Below the pieces are notes generated by a model. The model was not told where the DNA came from. It was given only the letters and a program-made list of their open reading frames with translations, and ran no database searches. Shown in pieces: positions 22,168 to 29,337 of a DNA stretch of 29,337 nucleotides. The DNA is taken from NCBI GenBank assembly GCA_029859385.1, contig JAOUDF010000008.1, forward strand, positions 1 to 29,337, in the 5' to 3' direction. Origin of the DNA: Nitrospirota bacterium (lineage in GTDB: Bacteria > Nitrospirota > JAOUDF01). A program made the position numbers and the translations under genes. Position 1 is the first letter of the stretch; each line of letters starts with the position of its first letter.

Positions 22168-23623
22168 TTTCCCGACTCCTCTCCGAGGCAATAGTGACGG
22201 TAACAAACGATGACGTATCGGACGAAGGGACGAACCTCTCGTCCCGACGGTATCCCACTACCCACATTATATCCGGCCCGCAGCAGACCAGGGGGACTCT
22301 GTCCCGCATTGCCCGCGGGATTTTCTCATCCACCATGAAATCCTGAAGCTTCTTCCGGCTCCCCCCCATGCCCACAGGATAAAAGGTATCGCCGGGCCGC
22401 CGCGTGCGAATGCAAATCCGGTCGGAAATTTTACCTGAGTCGAAGGCCGCTGTCCATACCGATAATGCATTATTTGAGGCATCTTTTTGATCGGTTGCCC
22501 CAATATGCACCTGAATGTCGAGGGCTGGAATGGCCATAACGCCCTCCTCCGGGAACCATGGCCCGATGTCCGACGGAGGTTGATAAGCTTTTACCTTTTG
22601 CCTGAAGTGAAGCGCCCGGTACCCCTTTTCTACCGTTACCCCACCCGGCATGCAGAGGGAGTCGCCGCTTTGGCCGTCGTTGCACAGGGTGAGGATCGCC
22701 GTTACATGCCCTGACGACAGCAGAGAATATTCATCCGCGCCGGCCATAACCCGCTGCCATGCGAGACGGACCAGCCTCCGCCGGGCCGCCTGATGCAGGG
22801 GTTCAATTGCATCCAGCGGGAGAGCCGTTTCGCTGTCATCTTCCTCGATTACGGAGTCAAGACGGTTTTCGACCTCTTCCTCCAGCAGGGCCGCGTCATC
22901 CCGTACCACCTCCGCTGTCCGTGCGATGGTTTCAGTGATCGCCGGGTTGAACCGCTCCTTCAGAAACGGGAGAAGTTCAAGCCTCACCTGATTGCGCAGA
23001 TAATCGGCCTTCAGGTTGGAAGAGTCCTCGCGGAACGGGGTGTCCGTTGCCTCCAGAAATTTCATGATTTCCCGGCGCTCCAGCCCGAGCAGTGGGCGGA
23101 TGATATTCTCCCGCACCGGCGGAACACCGCCCAGGCTCTTCGTCCCGCCGCCGCGGATGAGGGCCATCAGCACGTTTTCGGCTACGTCGTCGGCGGTGTG
23201 CCCCGTGGCGATTTTTGAGCAGCCTGCTTTCTTGGCAACGCGCCGGAGAAAGTCGTAGCGTACCTCCCGGGCCATATCCTGCTTAGCGCGCCCTCTCTTT
23301 TTTAACTCCCCTTCGGCCAGCGTGTGTACCGTAACCGGCAGGTCGAGCTGTTTCGCCAATTCCCCTGCAAAGCGAGCGTCGCCTGCTGATTCGTCGCCCC
23401 TGAGGTTGTGGTTGAGGTGGGCCACATGCAGCTCAATGTTGAGTTTTTTTCGTAGGGCATACAGGATATGCAGTAGCGTCGTCGAGTCTGCCCCGCCAGA
23501 GAGCGCCACCAACACCCGGTCGCCGGGCGACAGCATGCTGTGCTCATCGATGAACCGTTCGACCTTCCGGAGGGTGGTGAGGGCGGAGCGGGGGATCTTT
23601 TTGTCGGATTTCGTTGATTTCAT
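22154..23623 (-). CDS. tilS: tRNA(Ile)-lysidine synthase
   Basis: This enzyme uses ATP and lysine to convert C34 of the CAU anticodon of one tRNA-Ile to lysidine, so that AUA is read as isoleucine. The PP-loop SGGADS is at 42-47 in VLVALSGGADSTTLLHILYAL, followed by VAHLNHNLRGDES, ATGHTADDVAENVLMALIRGGG and RPLLGLERREIMKFL. C-terminal TilS domains follow, including RTRRPGDTFYPVGMGGSRKKLQDFMVDEKIPR (split across the domain end). 489 residues is a normal long form. No clear Shine-Dalgarno precedes ATG 23623, and ATG at residue 30 would cut into the normal N-terminus, so the first is used. It is the first gene of the minus-strand cluster and diverges from the DUF401 gene. Confidence 0.93.
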   Translation of the reverse strand: MKSTKSDKKIPRSALTTLRKVERFIDEHSMLSPGDRVLVALSGGADSTTLLHILYALRKKLNIELHVAHLNHNLRGDESAGDARFAGELAKQLDLPVTVHTLAEGELKKRGRAKQDMAREVRYDFLRRVAKKAGCSKIATGHTADDVAENVLMALIRGGGTKSLGGVPPVRENIIRPLLGLERREIMKFLEATDTPFREDSSNLKADYLRNQVRLELLPFLKERFNPAITETIARTAEVVRDDAALLEEEVENRLDSVIEEDDSETALPLDAIEPLHQAARRRLVRLAWQRVMAGADEYSLLSSGHVTAILTLCNDGQSGDSLCMPGGVTVEKGYRALHFRQKVKAYQPPSDIGPWFPEEGVMAIPALDIQVHIGATDQKDASNNALSVWTAAFDSGKISDRICIRTRRPGDTFYPVGMGGSRKKLQDFMVDEKIPRAMRDRVPLVCCGPDIMWVVGYRRDERFVPSSDTSSFVTVTIASERSRENAVW

Positions 23624-23705
23624 GGGGAAATGGTAGGGGAAGGGAGGGGGAAAGTCAACATAAGCCGTGCCCTTAAAATCCCTTCTTCCCGCCGCAATTT
23701 TAGGC

Positions 23706-23711
23706 TACAAT
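23706..23711 (+). promoter_or_regulatory. Possible -10 box close to the DUF401 start
   Basis: TACAAT (23706-23711) lies 8 bp before ATG 23720. No good -35 is seen at 16-18 bp, and no Shine-Dalgarno separates the box from the ATG. If the box is real, the transcript would start almost at the AUG and be leaderless. Confidence 0.25.
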
Positions 23712-23719
23712 CCCCCGCC

Positions 23720-24907
23720 ATGCTGGACCTTGTCAAACTTTTCGCAGTCCTTGCCCTTATTGTTTTTCTGCTGAGAAAGAAGCACCGCATCGGCATTGTG
23801 CTTCTCTGTGCCTCGGCGTTTCTGGCCCTGCTCTACCTCATGCCCCCGGTGCGGATTGCGGCGTCGGTACAGGCGGCGCTTACCAGCGAGATCACCATCA
23901 CGCTTACCCTTGCCCTGACCCTTATCCGCGTACTCGAGATGGTGATGCGCGAGAACGGGGTCCTTGCGGCGATGACCGAGGCGTCGAAGTCGCTCTTTCG
24001 CCACCAGAAGCTGGTGATTATCTCGATGCCGATGCTGATCGGGATGCTGCCTTCGCTGGGAGGCGCCTACTTCTCGGCGCCGATGGTGGACGAAGCGACG
24101 AAGAAGCTCAATATGCCGCAGGAGGAAAAGGGCTTCATCAATTTCTGGTTTCGGCACCCGTGGGAATATATCCTGCCGCTTTACCCCGGGGTGCTGCTGG
24201 CCGCGGCTCTTTCAGGGATGGAGCTTCAGACGCTGATCCTCATCAATCTGCCCTATGCGCTGGCCATGATTGCCGGGGGATTTCTGCTGAGCATGCGGAA
24301 GGTTGAAGGAAGCGTGGATGTGCCGCCACTCTCCCGGCAGGGGCTTATGAGTTTTATCCCCATCGGTTTGATCATCCTGCTGGTAATGGCCCTTGGCGTC
24401 CCGCTGCATTACGCGCTTCTGGCGCTGGTGGCGGGGCTCTTTATCTACTACCGCTACGGAGTTTCGAAGATATGGGCAGCCCTGAAGTACGGTTTTGCCC
24501 TTGAGGTGATCCTGCTGGTGCTGGGGGTAATGATGTTCAAGGAGCTGATGGACGGCAGCGGGGCGGTGAAAAACCTGAGCGCCTTCTTTCTGGACCACGG
24601 TATTCCGGTGATGCCGCTGCTCTTTGTGTTGCCGTTTCTGAGCGGATTTCTCACCGGCATAACGGTAGGCTCGGTGAGCAGCACCTTTCCGCTGCTTCTG
24701 AGCATTCTGCACGGGGCTCCCCCGGCTGCGGTCTCTTTCGCCTTCGCGGCGGCCTATCTGGGTGTGCTGCTGTCGCCGGTGCATGTCTGCCTGATCCTGA
24801 CGAAGGACTATTTCCGCGCCGACATCGTGCAGATGTACCGGCGGCTGATTCCGGGCTGTGCGCTGATCCTGGCGGTGGCGGTTATCGAATATCTCATTGC
24901 GGGCTAG
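23720..24907 (+). CDS. DUF401 family integral membrane protein
   Basis: The 395-residue product has about 10 or more hydrophobic helices spread over its length and matches the layout of the DUF401 family, thought to be transport-related because of similarity to the ion transporter superfamily. Recognisable segments are LIGMLPSLGGAYFSAPMVDEA (around residues 110-131), NFWFRHPWEYILPLYPG and LPFLSGFLTGITVGSVSSTF followed by LLSPVHVCLILTKDYF, a mirror-related pair of half-loops typical of these proteins. ATG 23720 is chosen because upstream residues in the open frame are polar and non-coding in character. The substrate is unknown. It diverges from tilS, and a palindromic element follows its stop. 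Confidence 0.85.
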   Translation: MLDLVKLFAVLALIVFLLRKKHRIGIVLLCASAFLALLYLMPPVRIAASVQAALTSEITITLTLALTLIRVLEMVMRENGVLAAMTEASKSLFRHQKLVIISMPMLIGMLPSLGGAYFSAPMVDEATKKLNMPQEEKGFINFWFRHPWEYILPLYPGVLLAAALSGMELQTLILINLPYALAMIAGGFLLSMRKVEGSVDVPPLSRQGLMSFIPIGLIILLVMALGVPLHYALLALVAGLFIYYRYGVSKIWAALKYGFALEVILLVLGVMMFKELMDGSGAVKNLSAFFLDHGIPVMPLLFVLPFLSGFLTGITVGSVSSTFPLLLSILHGAPPAAVSFAFAAAYLGVLLSPVHVCLILTKDYFRADIVQMYRRLIPGCALILAVAVIEYLIAG

Positions 24908-24915
24908 TGGAGTAA

Positions 24916-25078
24916 GAAGGGTTCCGCCCCGTCCCTTTCAGGAGCTTTATGACGTAACCATAGCGCAGCGAAAGATCATTGAACCGAAAAGCACGTTTAC
25001 TTTGCAGTCCGAATACCCGGCTCTCCCTCAAGAAACACGCTCCGTAAAGTTCCTGAAAGGGACGGGGCGGAACCCTTC
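24916..25078. mobile_element. Palindromic element with 34-bp inverted ends
   Basis: Arms 24916-24949 and 25045-25078 are inverted copies matching at 33 of 34 bases. They begin with GAAGGGTTCCGCCCC at the outer ends and close with CTTTA at the inner ends. The 95-bp core has no coding frame. Size (163 bp) and layout resemble the element at 1376-1542, although the arm sequences differ. No target duplication or transposase was seen. It starts 9 bp after the DUF401 stop, so a role as terminator or mRNA-end structure is an alternative to a MITE. Confidence 0.6.
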
Positions 25079-25093
25079 AGGCGTTGCTATCGT

Positions 25094-25121
25094 TTGACAA
25101 ATGATGCTGCAATGTTATTCT
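25094..25121 (+). promoter_or_regulatory. Sigma70-type promoter for tldD-tldE
   Basis: TTGACA (25094-25099) and TATTCT (25116-25121) are separated by 16 bp, and the predicted transcript start near 25128 leaves a short leader carrying GGAGG (25133-25137), 6 bases before the GTG start of tldD. The promoter begins just after the palindromic element. Confidence 0.6.
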
Positions 25122-25143
25122 TTCGGGTACACGGAGGGTAACG

Positions 25144-26529
25144 GTGGATATCTACGAACTGAAACCGCTTCTGGCGGAGATTGTGGAAGAGATGGAGCGG
25201 CGCGTCCAGTACGCCGCGGCGCTGGCGACGGAGAACCGTGGCGAGCGGATTACGGTTTCGACCCGCGAGCAGCGGGCCGAGGCGGTGGACCCGTCGCGGG
25301 GAGTGGTCTTTACCGTCTTCAACGGCCGCCATTTCATGGAAGCGGCGACCAATGACCTGTCGGCGGACAATCTTAGGCGGGTAGCAGCCCGCCTGGCCGG
25401 AGACGCCTTTGCGACGGCGGGGGATACGGGAGTGGTCATCAGCCCCGGCGATCCGCTGGCAAAGGACTTCGCGGTCGAGTGTCGTGTCGATAACGAAAAA
25501 GTATCGCTGGCGGAAAAGGTAAGTCGCTGCACTTCGCTCCGGGATGGTCTTCACGCCTTGGACAAGCGGGTGGTCAACGCGGTGGGCCACTACTCATGGG
25601 TGCGGGTGAGGGAGGTCTTTGTCAATCGGACCAAGCAGCTCTTCCAGGATGTGACCCGCTCGCAGGCGGTGGTACAGGTGATCATGGCAGAAGACGGGAA
25701 TACGGCGCGTCTCCACGACGGCCAATGCTTCCAGGGGGGCTACGAACACGCCGACCTCCCCGAGGAGATGTCTCAGGGGATGATCGCCGACTGTGGCCGG
25801 ATGATTCACGCGGGGCGTCTTGCGCCCGGCACCTACGACTGCGTCTTCTCGCCGGAGTTCTCCGGCATATTCGCCCACGAGGCCTTTGGCCACGGTACCG
25901 AGACCGACATGTTCCTCAAGCGCCGGGCCAAGGGGCAGGAGTTCCTTGGCAAGCAGGTGGCATCGACCATGGTGAACATGTACGACTCGCCGGCCCTGCC
26001 GGGGCAGGGGGCATCGTTCTTTTTCGACCATGAGGGGCAGCCCGCATCGGAGACGCAGATCATAAAGGACGGCATCCTTGTCTCGGGCCTTACGGAGCTT
26101 AACTCTGCCACGCGGCTTGGGCTCAAACGTACGGCCAACGGCAGGCGGGAGAGCTTCGACCACAAGGCCTACGCCCGCATGACCAACACCTACTTCGGCG
26201 GCGGGAAAGACAAATTCGAAGACATGGTGAAAGATATCAAATCCGGCTACTTCCTCGAGCGGCCCAGCAACGGGATGGAAGACCCGAAAGGGTGGGGTAT
26301 CCAGCTGGAGGGATACCTGGCGCGGGAGATCAAGGACGGTAAACTCACCGACAGATATTACTCTCCGGTGATCGTGACCGGTTACGTACCCGACCTCCTG
26401 ATGTCGATCACCATGGTGGGCGACGAGGTGAAGATCGCAGGGCTGGGGATGTGCGGCAAGGGGCACAAGGAGTGGGTGAAGGTGACGGACGGCGGGCCGT
26501 ATTTGAGGCTCAAGGCGAGATTGGGTTGA
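25144..26529 (+). CDS. tldD: TldD-type metalloprotease subunit
   Basis: This is the zinc-bearing subunit of the TldD/TldE heterodimer, a cytosolic protease that cuts unfolded peptides and matures modified peptides such as microcins in Enterobacteria. The signature HExxxH is present as H245-E-A-F-G-H250 in FAHEAFGHGTETDMFLKRRA, followed by the conserved GQASFFFDHEGQ, NGRRESFDHKAYARMTNTYF and the C-terminal SITMVGDEVKIAGLGMCGKG. 461 residues is normal for the family. The GTG start at 25144 is supported by GGAGG 6 bases upstream. The tldE gene follows after only 3 bp, so the two are co-translated. No ribosomal-peptide precursor gene was recognised beside the pair. Confidence 0.92.
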   Translation: MDIYELKPLLAEIVEEMERRVQYAAALATENRGERITVSTREQRAEAVDPSRGVVFTVFNGRHFMEAATNDLSADNLRRVAARLAGDAFATAGDTGVVISPGDPLAKDFAVECRVDNEKVSLAEKVSRCTSLRDGLHALDKRVVNAVGHYSWVRVREVFVNRTKQLFQDVTRSQAVVQVIMAEDGNTARLHDGQCFQGGYEHADLPEEMSQGMIADCGRMIHAGRLAPGTYDCVFSPEFSGIFAHEAFGHGTETDMFLKRRAKGQEFLGKQVASTMVNMYDSPALPGQGASFFFDHEGQPASETQIIKDGILVSGLTELNSATRLGLKRTANGRRESFDHKAYARMTNTYFGGGKDKFEDMVKDIKSGYFLERPSNGMEDPKGWGIQLEGYLAREIKDGKLTDRYYSPVIVTGYVPDLLMSITMVGDEVKIAGLGMCGKGHKEWVKVTDGGPYLRLKARLG

Positions 26530-26532
26530 GCG

Positions 26533-27828
26533 ATGCTGAATGAGATAGCCGAAAAACTGAGCAACCATCCCGGTCTCTCCGCCTGGCAGATACGACGGGT
26601 GAAGAGCCGGAGCAGCCAGCTCTTCCTTATTGCCGAGGAGACGGAGTCGCGGCGTACGGTGGAGACGGAGCGCTACGCCATCACGGTCTTTGTCGAGCGG
26701 GAGGTAGAGGGGAAGAAGGTGCTCGGGGAATCGGAGTTTCTCTTCGTCCCCGGCGAGGATCTGAGGCCCAGGGTCGAGAGCGCGGCAGCCATGGCAGCGT
26801 TGGTGGCCAACGAGCCGTTTACCCTTCCCATAGCGGGACAGAAATATGAGGTCCCCGACACGGTGGACAAAGAGATTGTCGGGCGGCCGAACGTAGTGAT
26901 CGACAGGGTCCGCGACGACATCCTTTCCGCTGTTTCGGACAGAGATGGGTTATGCCTCAGCGCGGCGGAGATCTACGCCACCCACCGGGAGATCGCCGTG
27001 GCCAACTCGCTGGGGCTTGGCGTGGAGAGGGAAGAGACGGAGCTTTATGCCGAGTTTGTCCTCTTTGCCGGAAAGGACTGCGATGAAGTGGAGGTTGGCA
27101 CCTCAACTCAGTCCCGTTTTTACGAGACCCTCAAGATAGGTGAGCTGGTCAGCGAATACGCGGGTTACGCCTCCGATAACCTCAAGGCCCAGCTCCCGCC
27201 TACCGGCAAGTTCGACGTGGTTTTCTCGGGCGAGGCACTGGACACCCTTTTTAACTGGTTCATCTCCCAGGCGGGCGGCGGGTCGAAGTACCAGCGCTGG
27301 TCTGTTTTTGAAGAGGGGTGGCCGGTTATCGAGAACCCGGAAGGGGAGCGGCTCACCCTTGCCAGCAACCCGCTGCTGCCCGGCGGCATGCGGACGAGGG
27401 CCTTCGACGAGCAGGGTTTGTCACTGGGCCGGGTGGAGGTAATCAAGGACGGTGTCTTCGCGGCACGCACGGCGTCGAAGCGTTACGCCGATTATCTGGG
27501 TATTCCCGCCACGGGCGACTTCGCCAATGTTGAAGTAGCGCCGGGCTCGACACCAAAGGCCGACCTGCTGAAAGGAGGTCCGCTGCTGCACCTCTTCCGC
27601 TTCTCTACCTTCGAACCAAACGGCGTGAGCGGATCCTTCTCCGGCGAGATTCGCAACGGCTACCTCATCGAAAACGGCCGGATAACGCCCATCAAGGGCG
27701 GCGCAGTGACCGGCGCCATGCAGGACGCCTTCCGGCGGGCACACTTCTCCCGGGAGACTGTTCAGCGCGAGTCATACAGCGGCCCTGCCTGTGTAAAGCT
27801 GCACGGTCTTGATATCGGCGGCGAATAA
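26533..27828 (+). CDS. tldE: TldE/PmbA-type protease partner
   Basis: This 431-residue partner of TldD shares the fold but lacks the HExxxH zinc site, as expected for TldE/PmbA. Visible family features are AVANSLGLGVEREETEL, LPPTGKFDVVFSGEALDTLF, LASNPLLPGGMRTRAFDEQG, VEVIKDGVFAARTASKRYAD and the C-terminal FSGEIRNGYLIENGRITPIK (about residues 376-395). Start ATG 26533 is 3 bp after the tldD stop, so translation is probably coupled; the Shine-Dalgarno is weak. In characterised pairs both subunits are needed for activity. The next gene lies 117 bp away and appears unrelated. Confidence 0.9.
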   Translation: MLNEIAEKLSNHPGLSAWQIRRVKSRSSQLFLIAEETESRRTVETERYAITVFVEREVEGKKVLGESEFLFVPGEDLRPRVESAAAMAALVANEPFTLPIAGQKYEVPDTVDKEIVGRPNVVIDRVRDDILSAVSDRDGLCLSAAEIYATHREIAVANSLGLGVEREETELYAEFVLFAGKDCDEVEVGTSTQSRFYETLKIGELVSEYAGYASDNLKAQLPPTGKFDVVFSGEALDTLFNWFISQAGGGSKYQRWSVFEEGWPVIENPEGERLTLASNPLLPGGMRTRAFDEQGLSLGRVEVIKDGVFAARTASKRYADYLGIPATGDFANVEVAPGSTPKADLLKGGPLLHLFRFSTFEPNGVSGSFSGEIRNGYLIENGRITPIKGGAVTGAMQDAFRRAHFSRETVQRESYSGPACVKLHGLDIGGE

Positions 27829-27945
27829 CTTTTCCCGAAACGCATCTATCCCTGATATTTCAAGTTACTTAGTAGGTTGCCGATACCTCTATAGTCTCTC
27901 CCGAAACGGATAAATCCTGTCTGTAATGCTTCTGATTGGCGGAGT
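27829..27945 (+). promoter_or_regulatory. Intergenic region with direct repeat before the sensor gene
   Basis: CCCGAAACG occurs at 27834-27842 and again at 27900-27908, 66 bp apart, each followed by a similar ATxxATCC stretch. Between them, TATAGT (27890-27895) could be a -10 box with TTACTT (27865-27870) as a poor -35 at 19 bp. The repeats may be regulator sites flanking the promoter, but nothing confirms this. Confidence 0.3.
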
Positions 27946-29337
27946 ATGTCGGTGAAACAAAAATATTCGCTGTTTACTTTTCTGCCTGCCGTGGTGGTCA
28001 TCCTTCTGACCATTGCAGCCTACGCTTATCTGTCACACCACGAACGTAAAAATATTTCAGGGAAATTTCAGTCGCTCTGCAGCGACTATACGGCACGCGT
28101 CACCCTTGCGCTGGACCATGTCACTGATTTAACGGCAGCGCTCGTCGGATTTTATGACGGTTCCAAGGAGGTGACCCAGCAAGAGTTCCAGGATTTCGTG
28201 AGACGGATAAAAGAACCGGATGACGGGATACTGAATTTTTCGTGGGCGCCGCATGTCTTGGCGAAAGACAGGGCACGGTATGAGTCGAGTGCAAGGGCGG
28301 CAGGACATACCTCCTTTGAGTTTACTGAAAGAAAGTCGACCGGGCAGTTCGTTGCCGTCGAATCTCGACCTGAATATTTCCCGGCCTATTTCATAGAGCC
28401 GCTTTCAGGCAGTGAGGCGGCGTTGGGGTTTGACAATGCATCGGAGCCTCATCGACGCCAGGCAATGGAGCGAGCACGCGACAACGGAGAAACCACGGCA
28501 ACAGAACCTGTCCGGTTGGTGCAGGAGAATGGAGGCAGCGCGGGAGTGTTGTTGTTTAGCCCTGTCTATACCAAGGGTACCGAAATTCGCACTCCAGAGG
28601 ATCGTCAGACGCGACTCATGGGGTTTGTTGCATGTGTGCTGCGGGTTGATGATATGGTTCGATACGCTGAAAAAGGTTTTGCCAAAAACGACCTTGTGGT
28701 TCGATTGGAGGATATGGATGCTCCTGATGATCAGCGCCTGCTCTACGTAAACACCGGCTCTGCCAATTCGACAGCCAGCCGTCAGAGCGCGGAGTTGCAT
28801 TGGGAAGGAATCATTCAGATTGCCGACCGTTCCTGGCGGCTTACACTGCAACCGACGGACCATTTTCTGGTTTCCGAAGGCTCTTTAGCCCCTCTGTTGG
28901 TACTGATTGCCGGGGTAATTGTCGCGACACTGGTTCAGCTGGTTATTTTGACCATGAGAAACAGGGAAGCAGAGGTCAGACAGTTGGTTGATGAGCGGAC
29001 CGATGAGTTGAAAAAGGAGAAAGAGTTTTCGGAGACTATCATCAATACTCTGTCGGGTATCTTTTACCTGATAGACAAGGACGGCAGGTTCGTTCGCTGG
29101 AACAGAAAACTGGAAGAGGTGACGGAATACTCTGCCGATGAAATAGCCCGGATGCACCCTCTCGACTTTTTTGAAGGAGCAACCAAGAGCTATATCGCGG
29201 CACGGATTGAAGAGGTTTTCAGAACGGGGGAATCTTTTGCCGAGGCAGACCTGTTTACGAAGAGCGGGAAGAATATCCCGTTTTACTTGACAGGAGCTCG
29301 ACTTGTCACGGCCGACGGAGAATTCCTTACCGGCATG
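27946..29337 (+). CDS. CHASE-domain sensor protein with PAS domain (3' partial)
   Basis: The frame is open to the window edge (464 codons seen). It has an N-terminal transmembrane helix (about residues 9-30), a periplasmic CHASE domain (about 40-290, with ALDHVTDLTAALVGFYDGSK, SWAPHVLAKDRARYE and a later FIEPLSGSEAALGFD), a second helix (315-337), a charged coiled linker, and a PAS domain from about 361 (FSETIINTLSGIFYLIDKDG, then WNRKLEEVTEYSADEI). CHASE domains sense small extracellular ligands. The output domain (histidine kinase, GGDEF/EAL or other) lies beyond the window. ATG 27946 is only one base after GGAG; GTG 27952 has ideal spacing of 7 and may be the true start. Confidence 0.85.
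   Translation, partial: MSVKQKYSLFTFLPAVVVILLTIAAYAYLSHHERKNISGKFQSLCSDYTARVTLALDHVTDLTAALVGFYDGSKEVTQQEFQDFVRRIKEPDDGILNFSWAPHVLAKDRARYESSARAAGHTSFEFTERKSTGQFVAVESRPEYFPAYFIEPLSGSEAALGFDNASEPHRRQAMERARDNGETTATEPVRLVQENGGSAGVLLFSPVYTKGTEIRTPEDRQTRLMGFVACVLRVDDMVRYAEKGFAKNDLVVRLEDMDAPDDQRLLYVNTGSANSTASRQSAELHWEGIIQIADRSWRLTLQPTDHFLVSEGSLAPLLVLIAGVIVATLVQLVILTMRNREAEVRQLVDERTDELKKEKEFSETIINTLSGIFYLIDKDGRFVRWNRKLEEVTEYSADEIARMHPLDFFEGATKSYIAARIEEVFRTGESFAEADLFTKSGKNIPFYLTGARLVTADGEFLTGM

Noticed and set aside
25594..26568. A 324-residue open frame opposite tldD
   Set aside because: It is antisense to a clear tldD, with low-complexity composition and no motif.

Overview
The window is GC-rich bacterial chromosome, apart from a more AT-rich patch around 8.76-9.2 kb. 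It most resembles a Geobacter/Desulfuromonadales-type deltaproteobacterium (Desulfobacterota). That placement is inferred from gene content and order (tilS-hpt-ftsH-folP-cdaA-glmM, DUF401, tldD/tldE, cytochrome b561 with YceI proteins, a CHASE-PAS sensor), not from a marker phylogeny. No rRNA, tRNA, CRISPR array, transposase or integrase was seen.

Region 1 (1-6208, plus strand). The tail of an unidentified gene is followed by a cytochrome b561 gene coupled to a yceI gene, a second yceI gene and an aldehyde dehydrogenase gene. Next is a three-gene set: an exported proteasome-like Ntn hydrolase, a CysM-type cysteine synthase whose start overlaps the hydrolase stop, and a JAMM metallopeptidase of the Mec type. 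Two REP-like double-hairpin repeats lie here, one of them read in frame as the N-terminus of the first YceI. A 167-bp MITE-like element with 39-bp inverted ends separates the two yceI genes.

Region 2 (6200-9191). comEC lies on the minus strand, tail to tail with the JAMM gene. A small AT-rich lipoprotein-like gene follows on the plus strand.

Region 3 (about 9.2-16.1 kb, minus strand) looks accessory. A 1247-residue exported protein with about 26 ankyrin repeats is followed by an exported coiled-coil/TPR-like protein and three small membrane proteins. Two decayed genes lie upstream. A 42-bp diverged copy of the 3' end of ogt marks the far edge and intact ogt the near edge, so the segment is bracketed by direct repeats and may be an old island.

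Region 4 (16068-23623, minus strand) is a housekeeping cluster transcribed tilS-hpt-ftsH-folP-cdaA-glmM-ogt. It covers tRNA-Ile lysidine synthesis, a phosphoribosyltransferase, membrane proteolysis, folate synthesis, c-di-AMP synthesis, cell-wall amino sugar synthesis and DNA repair. Many junctions overlap or are very short. The phosphoribosyltransferase has an altered PRPP loop, and no cdaR lies between cdaA and glmM.

Region 5 (23720-29337, plus strand) holds a DUF401 membrane protein, a second palindromic element (163 bp, 34-bp arms), the tldD-tldE pair behind a good sigma70-type promoter, and the start of a CHASE-TM-PAS sensor cut by the window end.

The most unusual items are the exported Ntn hydrolase, whose predicted signal-peptidase cut would itself expose the catalytic threonine, and the exported ankyrin-repeat operon.
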